From contig NZ_MPIN01000013.1 of assembly GCF_001887355.1 (NCBI RefSeq), forward strand, positions 192,409 to 256,408: DNA of 64,000 nt, given 5' to 3'. A program made the translations under genes and the position numbers. Positions 44,601-53,679 of the stretch are shown in pieces (positions within the stretch are counted from its first letter, which is position 1; each line of letters starts with the position of its first letter). The notes under the pieces are model-generated. The model was given only the letters and a program-made list of their open reading frames with translations, made no database searches and was not told the DNA's origin. This DNA comes from Cystobacter ferrugineus (GTDB lineage Bacteria; Myxococcota; Myxococcia; Myxococcales; Myxococcaceae).

Positions 44601-45490
44601 AGATCGTGGACGAGCGCGGCCTGGAGGATGGGGGTGGGCCGGACGTTGCCGCGCAACTGGTTGAAGACGGGCACGCGCACCCCGAGCTGCACCACCACGT
44701 CCGTGACGGGGCTGAAGAGCACGTCGGGCGACACGTACGCGATGGCGCCGCTGCCCACCTCGTCCCGGACGCCGGCCTGGTTGCTCTCGCCCTCCACGCG
44801 GCCATCCACGGCGAGCCGCAGCGCCCAGGTGGGGCTCGGCTGGAACTGCGCGGCCAGGGTGGAGAGCACCGAGGGGCCCGCGCGGAAGTCCTCGCGCCCG
44901 CGCGTGGGGAGGTAGCCCGTGGCGCTGGCGATGAAGGACCAGTCCCCCGCGTAGGCCGTATAGGACAGCCCCAGGAAGGGATCCCACGAGCCCGTGCCGA
45001 GCTGGGCATCCAGCGACAGCGGCAGGCCCCGGGCCGTCTGGGTGACGGAGGTGGGCAGCCGGCTGCCCACGAGCACGCTCACGAGGTGGTTGGCGGAGAA
45101 CTCCCGGTCCCGGAAGAGGAAGAAGCGGGCGCCGACCTCCATGTCCCCGAGGCCCCAGCCCCCCTCGCGCGCGAGGCTGACGTCCTGGACGCTCCGGGCC
45201 TGCAGGGGCGCCGTGACGGACAGGAAGAGCCAGGGCACGGGGGCATAGGCCACCGAGAGATCCATGCGCAGCTCGCGCAGATCGAGGTTGTCCACGCGGG
45301 GCTGGCCCGACGCGAGGCTCCAGGCGCGCACCTGGGTGGCCAGACGCAGGCGCCCGGCGAAGGGCTGCTCGGTGCCCATGGACGTCAGGGTGGGGTCACC
45401 ACAGGCACAGGTGGCGCAGGCGAGTGCCTCCCGGGGCATCAGGAGGAGCAGGGGGGCCAGGGCGGCGAGGGCGAGTCGGATCTTCCACAT
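44597..45490 (-). CDS. Outer-membrane beta-barrel protein with N-terminal CxxCxCGDP motif
   Basis: The 297-residue protein has a signal peptide followed by ACATCACGDPTLTSMGTEQP, a Cys-rich start seen in a group of proteobacterial porin-like transporters. The rest alternates amphipathic strands ending in aromatic residues (RMDLSVAYAPVPWLFLSV; GLSYTAYAGDWSFIASATGYLP; FSPVTDVVVQLGVRV), giving an outer-membrane barrel. It is the first gene of the two-gene unit with the MbnP-like lipoprotein. The exposed Cys cluster could handle a metal; the cargo is unknown. Confidence 0.75.
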   Translation of the reverse strand: MWKIRLALAALAPLLLLMPREALACATCACGDPTLTSMGTEQPFAGRLRLATQVRAWSLASGQPRVDNLDLRELRMDLSVAYAPVPWLFLSVTAPLQARSVQDVSLAREGGWGLGDMEVGARFFLFRDREFSANHLVSVLVGSRLPTSVTQTARGLPLSLDAQLGTGSWDPFLGLSYTAYAGDWSFIASATGYLPTRGREDFRAGPSVLSTLAAQFQPSPTWALRLAVDGRVEGESNQAGVRDEVGSGAIAYVSPDVLFSPVTDVVVQLGVRVPVFNQLRGNVRPTPILQAALVHDL

Positions 45491-45547
45491 GGCGCACGCA
45501 CTCTAGGGCGAGCCGCCCGCCCAGCCCCCTGCGGCGAGTTGTCGCGC

Positions 45548-46360
45548 CTACCCCTTGGAGTCGTGATGGTCGCCTACTCCACGTTTCCAGTAGCCGGTCA
45601 CCCGGGTCCACTCCTTCTTCAAGCCGCGCTCCTGGGTCAGGTGCTCGCGGATGGGCTTGAGCGTGGTGGCCTCGCCCGCCACCCAGGTGAAGCCGTCCCC
45701 CGGGGGCAGTTGCACCTGGCGCAGCGCCTTCTCCAGGAGGTTCGTCGTCCCGGGCTCGGCCCCGTTGCGGTGCAGCCAGGTGATGGTCGCCTGGGCCTTG
45801 GTGTCGAAGCGCTGCTCCTCGGAGGCGTCGGCCACCTCGATGAAGACGAGGGCGCGCGCCCCGGCGGGGAGCTCCTCGAGCCGGCGGCCGATGGCGGGCA
45901 GGGCGCTCGCGTCGCCCGCGAGCAGGTACCAGTCGAAGTCGTTGGCCACGTAGAACGTGCCGCGGGGGCCTCCCACGCCGAGGAAGTCTCCCGGCTTGGC
46001 CTGGGCGGCCCACGACGAGGCGGGCCCGGCGCCATGCAGCACGAAGTCGATGTCCAGCTCTCCCTTGGCCGGGTCATACCGGCGGGGCGTGTAGTCGCGC
46101 GAGGCGGGCTTGGGCTTGCCCTCCGGCATCGTCAGCCCCTGGGGCCCCAGCACCGGCATGGACGGCATGCGCTGCCCCGGCTCGGCGAAGAACAGCTTCA
46201 CGTGATCATCCGCCCCGGGGCTCTGGAAGCCCTCCAGCTCCGGGCCTCCCACCGTGATCCGCCGCATGTGCGGGCCGATCTGCGTCACCCGCTGCACCTC
46301 GAGCAGCCGCAGCTTCACGGGTAGGGGTCCTCGCCGGCCAGCGCGTTCGGTTGGCTCCAT
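45548..46360 (-). CDS. Siderophore-interacting protein (ViuB/YqjH family ferric reductase)
   Basis: ATG 46360 gives 270 residues. The FAD-binding start (RVTQIGPHMRRITVGGPELEGF, then SRDYTPRRYDPAKGELDIDFVLHG with the RxYTxR loop) and the NAD(P)H part (YLLAGDASALPAIGRRLEELP) are typical of SIP reductases, which release iron from imported ferric siderophores in the cytoplasm. The C-terminal helix is WVAGEATTLKPIREHLTQERG. A Fur box lies 24 bp upstream of the start, so iron-repressed expression is expected. Confidence 0.93.
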   Translation of the reverse strand: MEPTERAGRRGPLPVKLRLLEVQRVTQIGPHMRRITVGGPELEGFQSPGADDHVKLFFAEPGQRMPSMPVLGPQGLTMPEGKPKPASRDYTPRRYDPAKGELDIDFVLHGAGPASSWAAQAKPGDFLGVGGPRGTFYVANDFDWYLLAGDASALPAIGRRLEELPAGARALVFIEVADASEEQRFDTKAQATITWLHRNGAEPGTTNLLEKALRQVQLPPGDGFTWVAGEATTLKPIREHLTQERGLKKEWTRVTGYWKRGVGDHHDSKG

Positions 46361-46383
46361 CAGTCTATCTCCTGGATATTATT

Positions 46384-46402
46384 GATAATGATTCGCATTG
46401 TC
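46384..46402 (-). promoter_or_regulatory. Fur box upstream of siderophore-interacting protein gene
   Basis: GATAATGATTCGCATTGTC matches 15 of 19 positions of the Fur consensus, with the first nine bases exact. It lies between the SIP gene and the plus-strand genes and is best placed to control the SIP gene. Confidence 0.8.
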
Positions 46403-46591
46403 ATATTGGACGGAGAGCCGGGGGGCAACCTGAATCCGCCTCCTGGGTAGGGAGGCAGGGGAGCCCCTCGCGGGTGGCCGCCGGGTGACGGGAAGGTGAA
46501 GCGGGCGGGAAGAGGGCAAGCGAAGGGACGGGGATGCTGGGGGCGGGCGGGAGTGTGCTAGAAAACATACGCCATTCCCCCCCTGCTCTCT

Positions 46592-47071
46592 ATGCTGGAT
46601 TCCCTCTCCGTACCGAAACGACGTGTGGCGGCCGAGTTCATCCTGCCGGGTGGCTCCTCACGCAAGGTCGCCGTGTTCCTCGCCGAAGCCACTCCCGCGC
46701 GCGCCGGAGGCGAGCGGCTCTCGGATCTGCTCAACGACAGTGGCTCCCAGTTCATCCCCGCGCTCGACGCGGAGACGGAGACCATGACGTTCGTGCACTG
46801 CGAGAACCTCGCCATGGCGCGCGTGGCCGCCGAGCACGAGCCCAACGTCGTCGATCCGTTCAACATCCCCACCGAGCACGAGGTGGAGGTGCGGCTGACG
46901 GACGGGCAGCGGCTGCGCGGGCTCATCACCTACGTGCTGCCCGAAGCCCACTCGCGCCTGACGGACTACCTCAACAGCGCCCCTCCGTTCTTCCCCATCC
47001 TTCAAGAGGCGGGGCAGGTCGTTCTCGTCAACAAGAAACACGTCGCGTACGTGGAAACCCTTCGCCGCTGA
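46592..47071 (+). CDS. Small protein upstream of PilT-like ATPase gene, unknown function
   Basis: The 159-residue product lacks a signal peptide. It begins with a basic strand (VPKRRVAAEFILPGGSSRKVAVFL) and ends with PFFPILQEAGQVVLVNKKHVAYVETL, a strand pair that looks like the DUF6812-type fold. No catalytic residues are apparent. It lies 6 bp upstream of the PilT-like gene on the same strand, so it is probably co-transcribed and may serve the same motility or secretion machine. Confidence 0.7.
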   Translation: MLDSLSVPKRRVAAEFILPGGSSRKVAVFLAEATPARAGGERLSDLLNDSGSQFIPALDAETETMTFVHCENLAMARVAAEHEPNVVDPFNIPTEHEVEVRLTDGQRLRGLITYVLPEAHSRLTDYLNSAPPFFPILQEAGQVVLVNKKHVAYVETLRR

Positions 47072-47077
47072 GTAGCC

Positions 47078-48739
47078 ATGGCCCGGTTCGACGCCTTCAT
47101 CGACAAGCTCTACAAGGAATCCGCTGTCGCCATCATGCTGGAGACCGGCAGTGGCATCACCCTGCGCACCGCCACGGGCAACGTGCCCATGGTCAAGGCG
47201 GGACTCAACTCGCAGCAGATCATCGGCGCGCTCTCGGAGATCGTCCCCGCGGATCTGCGCGCCAACTTCCCTCCCGAGGGGGTGTCCACCTTCCCGTACT
47301 CGGCCCCCGCGGGCGCCGTGCAGGTGAAGGTGCAGAACGTCTCGGGCCACCTGAAGGTGGCGCTGGTGCCCTACAAGGCCCCGGCCGCGGCGGCCAACAC
47401 CGTCGTGGCGGCGCCCTCGGCCCCAGCCGCCCTGGATCTGCCCCCGTCCTCCGGTGAGGAGAAGCTGGAGCTGGCCTCGCCCGCGGACATGATGGACCTG
47501 GCGGCCCGGGGCTCCGGGGGCGCCTTCACCTCGCCCCCGCCCGCCGCCGCCAGGGCCCCCGCCAAGGCTCCCGCGCCGACGCCGGCCCCGGCTCCGGCCG
47601 CCCCCGAGCCGTCCAACATCAAGGTCCTGCCCGTGGAGGCGGATCCGGACGCGCACAAGACGCTGCTCGGCCTGCTCAACCGCATGCTCGACAAGAAGGC
47701 CTCGGACCTTCACATGTCCAGCCAGGTGGTGCCCATGCTGCGCATCGACGGCGACATGGTGCCCCAGGAGGACTACCGCGAGCTGTCGCATGACCGGCTC
47801 AAGGCCATGCTCTGGAGCATCGCGCCGGAGAAGAACAAGAAGCAGTGGGAGGAGACGCGCGACACGGACTTCGCCTACGAGACCGACCGCGCCCGCTTCC
47901 GCGTCAACGTCTTCGAGGATCGCAAGGGCATCGGCTCGGTGATGCGGCAGATCCCCACGAAGATCATGACGGCCGAGGACATGGGCCTGTCCAAGCACAT
48001 CCTCGACCTGTGCTTCCTGAGCAAGGGCCTGGTGCTCGTCACCGGCCCCACCGGCTCGGGCAAGTCCACCACGCTCGCGGCGATGATCGACTACATCAAT
48101 CGCAACCGCGAGGATCACATCATCACGATCGAGGACCCGATCGAGTTCGTCCACCCGAACAAGAAGTGTCTGGTCAACCAGCGCGAGGTCCACGTCCACA
48201 CGCACGGCTTCAAGAACGCGCTGCGCGCCGCGCTGCGCGAGGACCCGGACATCGTGCTCGTGGGCGAAATGCGAGACCTGGAGACGATCGCCATCGCCAT
48301 CGAAACGGCCGAAACGGGCCACCTCGTCTTCGGCACCCTGCACACCAACACGGCGCCCTCGACGGTGGACCGCATCATCGACCAGTTCCCCGCGGACCGT
48401 CAGGAGCAGATCCGCATGATGCTCTCCGAGTCCCTCAAGGGCGTCATCTCGCAGATGCTCGTGAAGAAGATTGGTGGAGGCCGCGTGCCCGCGCAGGAGG
48501 TGCTCCTGTGCACCAGCTCCGTCGCCAACCTCATCCGCGAGGGCAAGACGTTCCAGATTCCGTCCATCATGCAGACCTCGCGCGGCATCGGCATGTCCAC
48601 GCTCAACGACTCGCTGTTCGATCTCGTCAAGCGCAAGCTGTGCGAGCCGAATGACGCCTACATCAAGGCCGTGGCCAAGGGCGAGTTCAAGCAGATGCTC
48701 GAGCGCGCGGGCTACAAGCTCGACCTGCCCACGACCTGA
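47078..48739 (+). CDS. PilT/PilU-type retraction ATPase with extra N-terminal domain
   Basis: The 553-residue protein has a normal PilT core at about 190-550: ASDLHM (208-213), Walker A GPTGSGKST (323-331), Asp box IEDPIEFVH (351-359), Walker B DIVLVGEMRD (391-400) and His box GHLVFGTLHTNTA (414-426). PilT proteins are about 340-370 residues, so about 190 residues are extra. Residues 1-100 (AIMLETGSGITLRTATGN, LSEIVPADLRANFPPEG) look like a further N-terminal PilT domain without ATPase, and 101-185 is an Ala/Pro linker. It should power retraction of type IV pili, or regulate it, in gliding motility. Confidence 0.9.
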   Translation: MARFDAFIDKLYKESAVAIMLETGSGITLRTATGNVPMVKAGLNSQQIIGALSEIVPADLRANFPPEGVSTFPYSAPAGAVQVKVQNVSGHLKVALVPYKAPAAAANTVVAAPSAPAALDLPPSSGEEKLELASPADMMDLAARGSGGAFTSPPPAAARAPAKAPAPTPAPAPAAPEPSNIKVLPVEADPDAHKTLLGLLNRMLDKKASDLHMSSQVVPMLRIDGDMVPQEDYRELSHDRLKAMLWSIAPEKNKKQWEETRDTDFAYETDRARFRVNVFEDRKGIGSVMRQIPTKIMTAEDMGLSKHILDLCFLSKGLVLVTGPTGSGKSTTLAAMIDYINRNREDHIITIEDPIEFVHPNKKCLVNQREVHVHTHGFKNALRAALREDPDIVLVGEMRDLETIAIAIETAETGHLVFGTLHTNTAPSTVDRIIDQFPADRQEQIRMMLSESLKGVISQMLVKKIGGGRVPAQEVLLCTSSVANLIREGKTFQIPSIMQTSRGIGMSTLNDSLFDLVKRKLCEPNDAYIKAVAKGEFKQMLERAGYKLDLPTT

Positions 48740-48933
48740 GGCACCCGGCGGGGGCGCCGCCGCGCGCGTGGCGGCGCTCCCTTCAAGTTGCGTGGTGGTC
48801 TCCGGCTCCTCCCCGGCCGCGGCGACCGTCACCTCCACCTTCTCGGCCCCGCGTGAGGGCATCCCCCTCTGTATGGTTGGATGCCCCGCGTCCTATCCTT
48901 CAGGGTTGTTTCACCTGGGGGAAAGGTAGCGCC

Positions 48934-49788
48934 ATGGAGAATGAATACCGGAGTCCCGAGGCGGGGAAGGGCGGCGGTACGCAGCTTGAGGTTCGGCGGA
49001 ACCCGCGGGGCACGCCGTGGTGGGCCTCGCGATTTGTGGCGCTGGTGCTCCTCGGGCTGCAGACGGCATGCGCGACGGGCTACCCCATGGGCGGGATGCT
49101 CGCTGGCGGCGCGCGCCATCGGTTGCGGGTGCAGCGCACGAGTCCCAGGTCACAGGAGGGCGCTGGCCAGGCCCAGAGGGTGTCTTCAACGAGGACCGGG
49201 GCGGCCATTGAGGACACCGAGGGCACTGATGCTGGCACTGAGGCGCGCGAAGCCGCGGTCCCGACGGAGGTTGGCGCGGCCGAGTCTGCCAGGGCGCCGG
49301 AACGGGCCCGGAATCGATCGCGCGGCGTGCGCGTGGTGGACGAGGAGGTACACCCGGAGGGGAAGGGCGGTGGATGGCCGGATGGAGTGGGTGACGGGCG
49401 GCCGTTCGATGTGCCCATGACGCTCGACTACTTCCAGGGGTTCCTCGCGCAAGCTGGCGTGCCCAGCACCGTGTTGCCCAGGGACGGGCGCACACTGGCG
49501 CCTCAGCAGGCATTGGAGCTGGTGCAGCACCTGCTCTCCACGCCGGTGACGCTGGGCAACTTTGGGCTGCGCCGCATGGCGGCGCACCTGCTCTTGGAGG
49601 TAGCCGCTGGCGGCGAGGGGGTGACGAGGGACGAGCTCCATGCGCGAATGCGGCGCTTCTCGCGGTTGCTGGTGCTTCGTCCGGACGGATACCTGGTGAG
49701 GGCTACAACGGGAGTGGCGGTCCAGCAAGCCGGTCAGGTCGTACTCGCCGAGGGCTTCTCGCGGTGCGTCTGGTCGCGGTTCCTGTAG
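48934..49788 (+). pseudogene. N-terminal part of a SitA-like lipoprotein toxin, frame broken
   Basis: ATG 48934 opens a lipoprotein (Cys at about 40 in LQTACATG, after a long charged start), an Ala/Glu/Arg-rich middle and a conserved stretch MTLDYFQGFLAQAGVPS...YLVRATTGVAVQQAGQVVLAEG seen in myxobacterial Tox-REase-5 lipoproteins. The frame then runs into TAG at 49786. The next frame, starting at about 49764, continues with the later part of the same protein family (VAVPVGG...). The region between is shorter than expected, so a deletion plus frameshift near 49760 separated the transport part from the toxin. Confidence 0.75.
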
Positions 49789-50306
49789 GGGGATCCGTTG
49801 CTGTAGCGGGCAACGCGCTGAGTGCCACCTACGTCCTGCACATGGCCAACGTGGGAGCGCAGGGTGGCGGGGGGGGGAGCGGCTGGCCTCCCTCGGGTGG
49901 TCCTGGGAAGTGGGAGCCGGCAAACGAGAGCATGTCGGAGGACTCTCGCTGTTACCAATGCCAGGTGACAGGAGCGCCGCCGGGGTGGGTCTACCGCGTG
50001 TGGAGGAACGGAGAGAAGGCGGACTTCGACGGCTACAGCATCTCGGAGGGTGTTCTACAGGACGGCAAAGCGTTCAGCTATGCCAAGCACTTCGACGAGA
50101 ACCTTGAACCCAAGGAATATTTTCGAGGCGCAAAGAAGATGCTGGAGACAGCGAAGCGCCAGCTCAGGGTAGCCGATGGTGTCCCTATTCGGTGGTACGT
50201 GGCGGAGCCGGAGATGGTCGGTATTCTTGAGAAGATGCTTGAGAATGCGGGCCTTCACGGGATTGAGGTTGTCTACCAGCGGGCTTCAGCGGGAGGCGTG
50301 CCATGA
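49764..50306 (+). CDS. Tox-REase-5 (restriction-endonuclease-fold) toxin domain, detached by frameshift
   Basis: This 180-residue ORF overlaps the end of the preceding frame. It begins with VAVPVGGSVAVAGNALSATY, normally internal, and carries the toxin domain: SRCYQCQVTGAPPGWVYRVWRNGEKADFDGY, then VLQDGKAFSYAKHFDENLEP and KKMLETAKRQLRVADGVPIRWYVAEPE. The Asp in DFDGY and the D-x-K in QDGK could form the nuclease site, so the domain may still be active if translated. It has no lipoprotein signal of its own. Its stop overlaps the immunity gene start (ATGA). Confidence 0.7.
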   Translation: MRLVAVPVGGSVAVAGNALSATYVLHMANVGAQGGGGGSGWPPSGGPGKWEPANESMSEDSRCYQCQVTGAPPGWVYRVWRNGEKADFDGYSISEGVLQDGKAFSYAKHFDENLEPKEYFRGAKKMLETAKRQLRVADGVPIRWYVAEPEMVGILEKMLENAGLHGIEVVYQRASAGGVP

Positions 50307-51022
50307 CGGAGAGGTACTACGCAGGCGTCTACTGGCCAGCCCGGCTTGAGTCCGCGGAGGAGTGCGCCCGGCGTTCGGTTGCATTCTTTCGTCTCCTCGC
50401 GCAGTGCGACGAGATTTACGCTCGTTGGTTCGAGCAGGGGGACTCACTGGAGGAAGCGCTTCAGAGGGAGTTCACGCCGGATGTTGGGACCTTCCTTCGC
50501 TACTTCCAGTGTGAGGAAAACCAGCTCGGAAAGGACGGATTTAGCCTTGGCGCCTGGACGGGGCACGCGGAGGCCGGGCGCGGGGGCATGGTGCAACTCA
50601 CTTGTGGGGATGCATCTGGAGCCTACCCCAATAGCTGCGTGCTTTATCTCCCCCGGGCGGACGTTGAACCAGAGGGTGCACGCGTGCTGACAGCTCCCGT
50701 CCTGGTGCGCGTGCTGCGGGCAATGGTGCTCGCGTGGGAGCCGCTCTTCGGCGTCATCGCCACCCATGAGTTTCGTAGGGCGCTTCGACCTGCGAGAGAT
50801 CCGCGGGGCTTCGCGGGTTGGCTCACCTACGTAGCGCGTGCGCGCGGGGATGTGCCTCCGCTGCCTCCGCCCGTCCGAGCGGAGCCAGTAGAGGACAAGG
50901 GGACGGTCATGATCCTGGCACCGGAGCGTCTGAGCGCCTCCAACCCAGAGCACCTGGCGCTCGGTCGCAGGGTCCAGGAGGTGTTGGACGCGAAGGGCCT
51001 ACTCCGCCCAGTGCTCTCGTAG
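50303..51022 (+). CDS. Imm52-family immunity protein
   Basis: It starts in the ATGA overlap with the toxin domain and has 239 residues without signal peptide or membrane segment. MTERYYAGVYWPARLESAEECARR, then EENQLGKDGFSLGAWTG and the C-terminal VMILAPERLSASNPEHLALGRR are typical of Imm52 proteins beside Tox-REase-5 toxins. It should bind and neutralise the nuclease in the cytoplasm. It looks intact although the toxin gene is broken, as expected if immunity against kin is still useful. Confidence 0.85.
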   Translation: MTERYYAGVYWPARLESAEECARRSVAFFRLLAQCDEIYARWFEQGDSLEEALQREFTPDVGTFLRYFQCEENQLGKDGFSLGAWTGHAEAGRGGMVQLTCGDASGAYPNSCVLYLPRADVEPEGARVLTAPVLVRVLRAMVLAWEPLFGVIATHEFRRALRPARDPRGFAGWLTYVARARGDVPPLPPPVRAEPVEDKGTVMILAPERLSASNPEHLALGRRVQEVLDAKGLLRPVLS

Positions 51023-51200
51023 AGGCTGCGTGCGCCCCAACGTCCACTTCTCTGGATATGGGCGCGAGCGCTGGCCGTAGGAATCGGGCTCTCGGCCCCC
51101 TCCTGCTGCCCAGAGGTGACTGCTCGACATGCGCCCCATGGACCCCTACTCCCTGAGTCCCTGACGCGGGCGCGGCTCCGGCGCTAACCTTGGTTCTCGA

Positions 51201-51965
51201 ATGAAGGACTCCAGCGAACCGCCTCCCGTCATCTACCTGTCCGACCGGCGGCCCACCCTCAAGGATCTCCCCACCTTCAAGCCCGCCGGGGAGTCCACCT
51301 CCGAGGCTCCGTCCCCGGACGAGGGCCTGTCCGAGGCGGAGTTGTTCCAGGAGATCGAGGTGCGCCAGGCGCTCCTGCTCGAGCGGCTCATCCCCCTGGC
51401 CGCCCCGGCGATGAAGCACTTCCAGCTCGCCCCCCTGCGCGAGCGCCTCGACTTCCCGGCCGGCTCGCTGGAGGCGCGGCGGCGCGCCCTGGAAGCGCGG
51501 CTGGGCACCCATCCGGACAAGGTCCTGCGCGAGGCGTGGTTGGACTCGCCGGGCTATCCGCTCGGGGTGGATTCCGGCCTGTCGGTCTCGGGACAACCCC
51601 GCTGCGGCTCCCAGAACGGCGTGCACCTGCGCCGCTCCCTGTTCCTCCTGCCCGACGAGATGCTGGCCTACGTCGAGGAGGTGGGAATCTGGTGCAGTGG
51701 GGGCCCGGACGGGTACGAGAGCACCTTCACCCCGATGAACGCGCGGCGCATCGTCGTGCTGGACGCGGTGCGCCTGTTTCCCTTGCACCGGTTGATCGCG
51801 GGACTGCGCGGCCTGCTGTGGTTCGACCGGGGCGCGCCCCAGCTCCCGCCCGAGCCGGGACTGGAAGCGCGGCGGGCGGGCTTCCTCTCCCTGGTGCGCG
51901 ACTTCTCCCAGGCCACGGCCGTCTACAACGAGCGGTTGCGCCAGATGGCGCTCGATTCCACCTGA
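51201..51965 (+). CDS. Conserved soluble protein of unknown function
   Basis: ATG 51201 gives 254 residues, without signal or membrane segments. A disordered Pro/Ser/Glu-rich start (1-50) is followed by two helical blocks and a middle part with PRCGSQNGVHLRRSLFLLPDEMLAYVEEVGIWCSGGPDGYESTFTPMN. I do not recognise a family. It lies between the immunity gene and a convergent MFS gene, 12 bp from the latter's end, and has its own upstream gap (51023-51200) without clear signals. Confidence 0.6.
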   Translation: MKDSSEPPPVIYLSDRRPTLKDLPTFKPAGESTSEAPSPDEGLSEAELFQEIEVRQALLLERLIPLAAPAMKHFQLAPLRERLDFPAGSLEARRRALEARLGTHPDKVLREAWLDSPGYPLGVDSGLSVSGQPRCGSQNGVHLRRSLFLLPDEMLAYVEEVGIWCSGGPDGYESTFTPMNARRIVVLDAVRLFPLHRLIAGLRGLLWFDRGAPQLPPEPGLEARRAGFLSLVRDFSQATAVYNERLRQMALDST

Positions 51966-51977
51966 GCGCGCCGGGCG

Positions 51978-53498
51978 TCAGCTCTCCACGCGCACGGGCT
52001 CGGCGAGAGGCGACAGGGTGGTGCCCTGGGACTCCACCACCGGGGCCCGCCGCCGGGACGGGCGCACCAGGGCCCAAAGCGCCCCGAGTGAGTCCACGCT
52101 CCGCACCCCCGGCTCGAGGATGCGCAGGGCGAGCAGCGCCGCGCACAACCGCGCCACCGCGGACAGGGCGAAGAGCACCTGGAGGTTGGCCCACACGTGG
52201 CCGCCCAGGGTGAACTCCTTGGGCAGCGCGCTCGCCAGCGCCCCTCCCACGGACGTGGCCAGCGCGTAGGACAGTCCCGCCGCCGTGGAGAACGCCGCCA
52301 GGTAGAAGGGGCGGCCCTGGCGCGGGGCCACCGCGAGCGGCAGCGCGAAGATGGCCAGGTTGTGGCCTCCCCACAGCACGCCCGCCATCAGCGCGTCGAG
52401 GAGGAGCGGCCAGAGGAACGTGGCCGTGGGGAACAGCCACACGAGTGGCAACAGGCCCAGGGTCAGCGAGCACAACACCACCACGGGCTGCGCCCCCAGC
52501 CTGTCGATGAGCTTGCCCCACATGGGCGCCGCCAGCATGCGCACGGCGGCCACCGCCGCGAGCTGCACGGACATGAGCAGGAAGCTCATCTTCAGGTTCT
52601 GCAGCATGAAGAAGGAGTAGAAGGGCGCGGACAGGCCCACCGCCGCGTTCCAGAACATCTGGTACACGAGCACCCGGCGCGCCCGCTCGTCGCGCAGCGG
52701 CACGAGCGCCACGCGCAAATCCAGCTTCGGCTTCTCCCGGGTGCCGGGGGGCGCCGGATCATGCTGCCGCGCCATCAGCACCGTGCACACGATTCCCGCC
52801 GCGCACGACACCGCCGCCAGCAGGGGCAGCGCCGGACCCACGCCCGTCGCCGGCCGCAGCCTGTCCATCACCACGCCCGCCACCAGCGAGGCGATCAGGT
52901 TGCTCAACGTGCACAGCGCCGTGCGCCGGCCGAAGAAGCGCCCGCGGATGGACTCGGGTACCAGCTCGCCCATCCACGCCACCCAGGCGTTGTTGCCGAT
53001 GACGCCCAGCACCGCCCACAACCCCGCCACCGACATCAGCAGCCGCTGCTGGCCCACCAGCGGCAAGGGCAGCCACGGCAGCGCGCACAGCGCCAGCATC
53101 ATCAGCCGGGAGACGAGCACCACCGAGAGCGCCATGCGCCGGTGGCCGAAGGTGGACGTCAACCACGCCGCCGGGAACTGCACGAACTGGGCGAAGAAGG
53201 GCAGGGCGGTCATCATCCCCACCTGGAAGGGGCCCAACTCGAGCGCCAGTGCCCACGCGGTGAGCGCCGTGGAGCCCGCGCCCGCCGTCACCACCTCCGC
53301 CATGATGCCCTCGGCCACCGAGGCCCGGAGCGACCGGCGCAGGCGCCGCCGCGCCTTGCGGCTCGAGGGCCCGTGGGCCGTGGTGCTCGTGGAGGGGGCG
53401 CCCGCGAGGGGCGCGGAGCCGGGCCGGGCGAACGGCACGACGGAGGCGAGGGCGGCGAGACTGCGCAGGACGTGACGGTGCAGGACGGCGAGGGGCAC
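51978..53498 (-). CDS. MFS-family membrane protein
   Basis: The start is uncertain: the frame is open to ATG 53588, but that part (WEEDSRPWSRR) is not protein-like, so GTG 53498 is taken (506 residues). About 12 membrane segments are visible, among them VGMMTALPFFAQFVQFPAAW, LLMSVAGLWAVLGVIGNNAW and LFALSAVARLCAALLAL. Loop motif GRFFGRRTALCTLSN lies between segments. It belongs to a myxobacterial MFS group in which an N-terminal Arg/Ala stretch precedes the first segment. Substrate unknown. It is divergent from the polyprenyl synthase gene. Confidence 0.75.
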   Translation of the reverse strand: MPLAVLHRHVLRSLAALASVVPFARPGSAPLAGAPSTSTTAHGPSSRKARRRLRRSLRASVAEGIMAEVVTAGAGSTALTAWALALELGPFQVGMMTALPFFAQFVQFPAAWLTSTFGHRRMALSVVLVSRLMMLALCALPWLPLPLVGQQRLLMSVAGLWAVLGVIGNNAWVAWMGELVPESIRGRFFGRRTALCTLSNLIASLVAGVVMDRLRPATGVGPALPLLAAVSCAAGIVCTVLMARQHDPAPPGTREKPKLDLRVALVPLRDERARRVLVYQMFWNAAVGLSAPFYSFFMLQNLKMSFLLMSVQLAAVAAVRMLAAPMWGKLIDRLGAQPVVVLCSLTLGLLPLVWLFPTATFLWPLLLDALMAGVLWGGHNLAIFALPLAVAPRQGRPFYLAAFSTAAGLSYALATSVGGALASALPKEFTLGGHVWANLQVLFALSAVARLCAALLALRILEPGVRSVDSLGALWALVRPSRRRAPVVESQGTTLSPLAEPVRVES

Positions 53499-53679
53499 GC
53501 GCCAGTCTCTACCCGACCCCTCCCACCCGCTCCAACCGGCCCCCCGGGCCCGCCTGCTCCAGGGCCGAGAGTCCTCCTCCCACCCCACCGTCCTCCCCCT
53601 GGACTCCTCGGACCCACAGGAAGCTGGTGCGGTTCATGCGGTCTTGAACTATATGAACGGACCCGGAGGAGAGGGGTAC

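Noticed and set aside
46384-46402. Fur box as a control site of the PilT-side gene
   Set aside because: It lies 190 bp before that gene and only 24 bp before the SIP gene, and iron control fits the latter.
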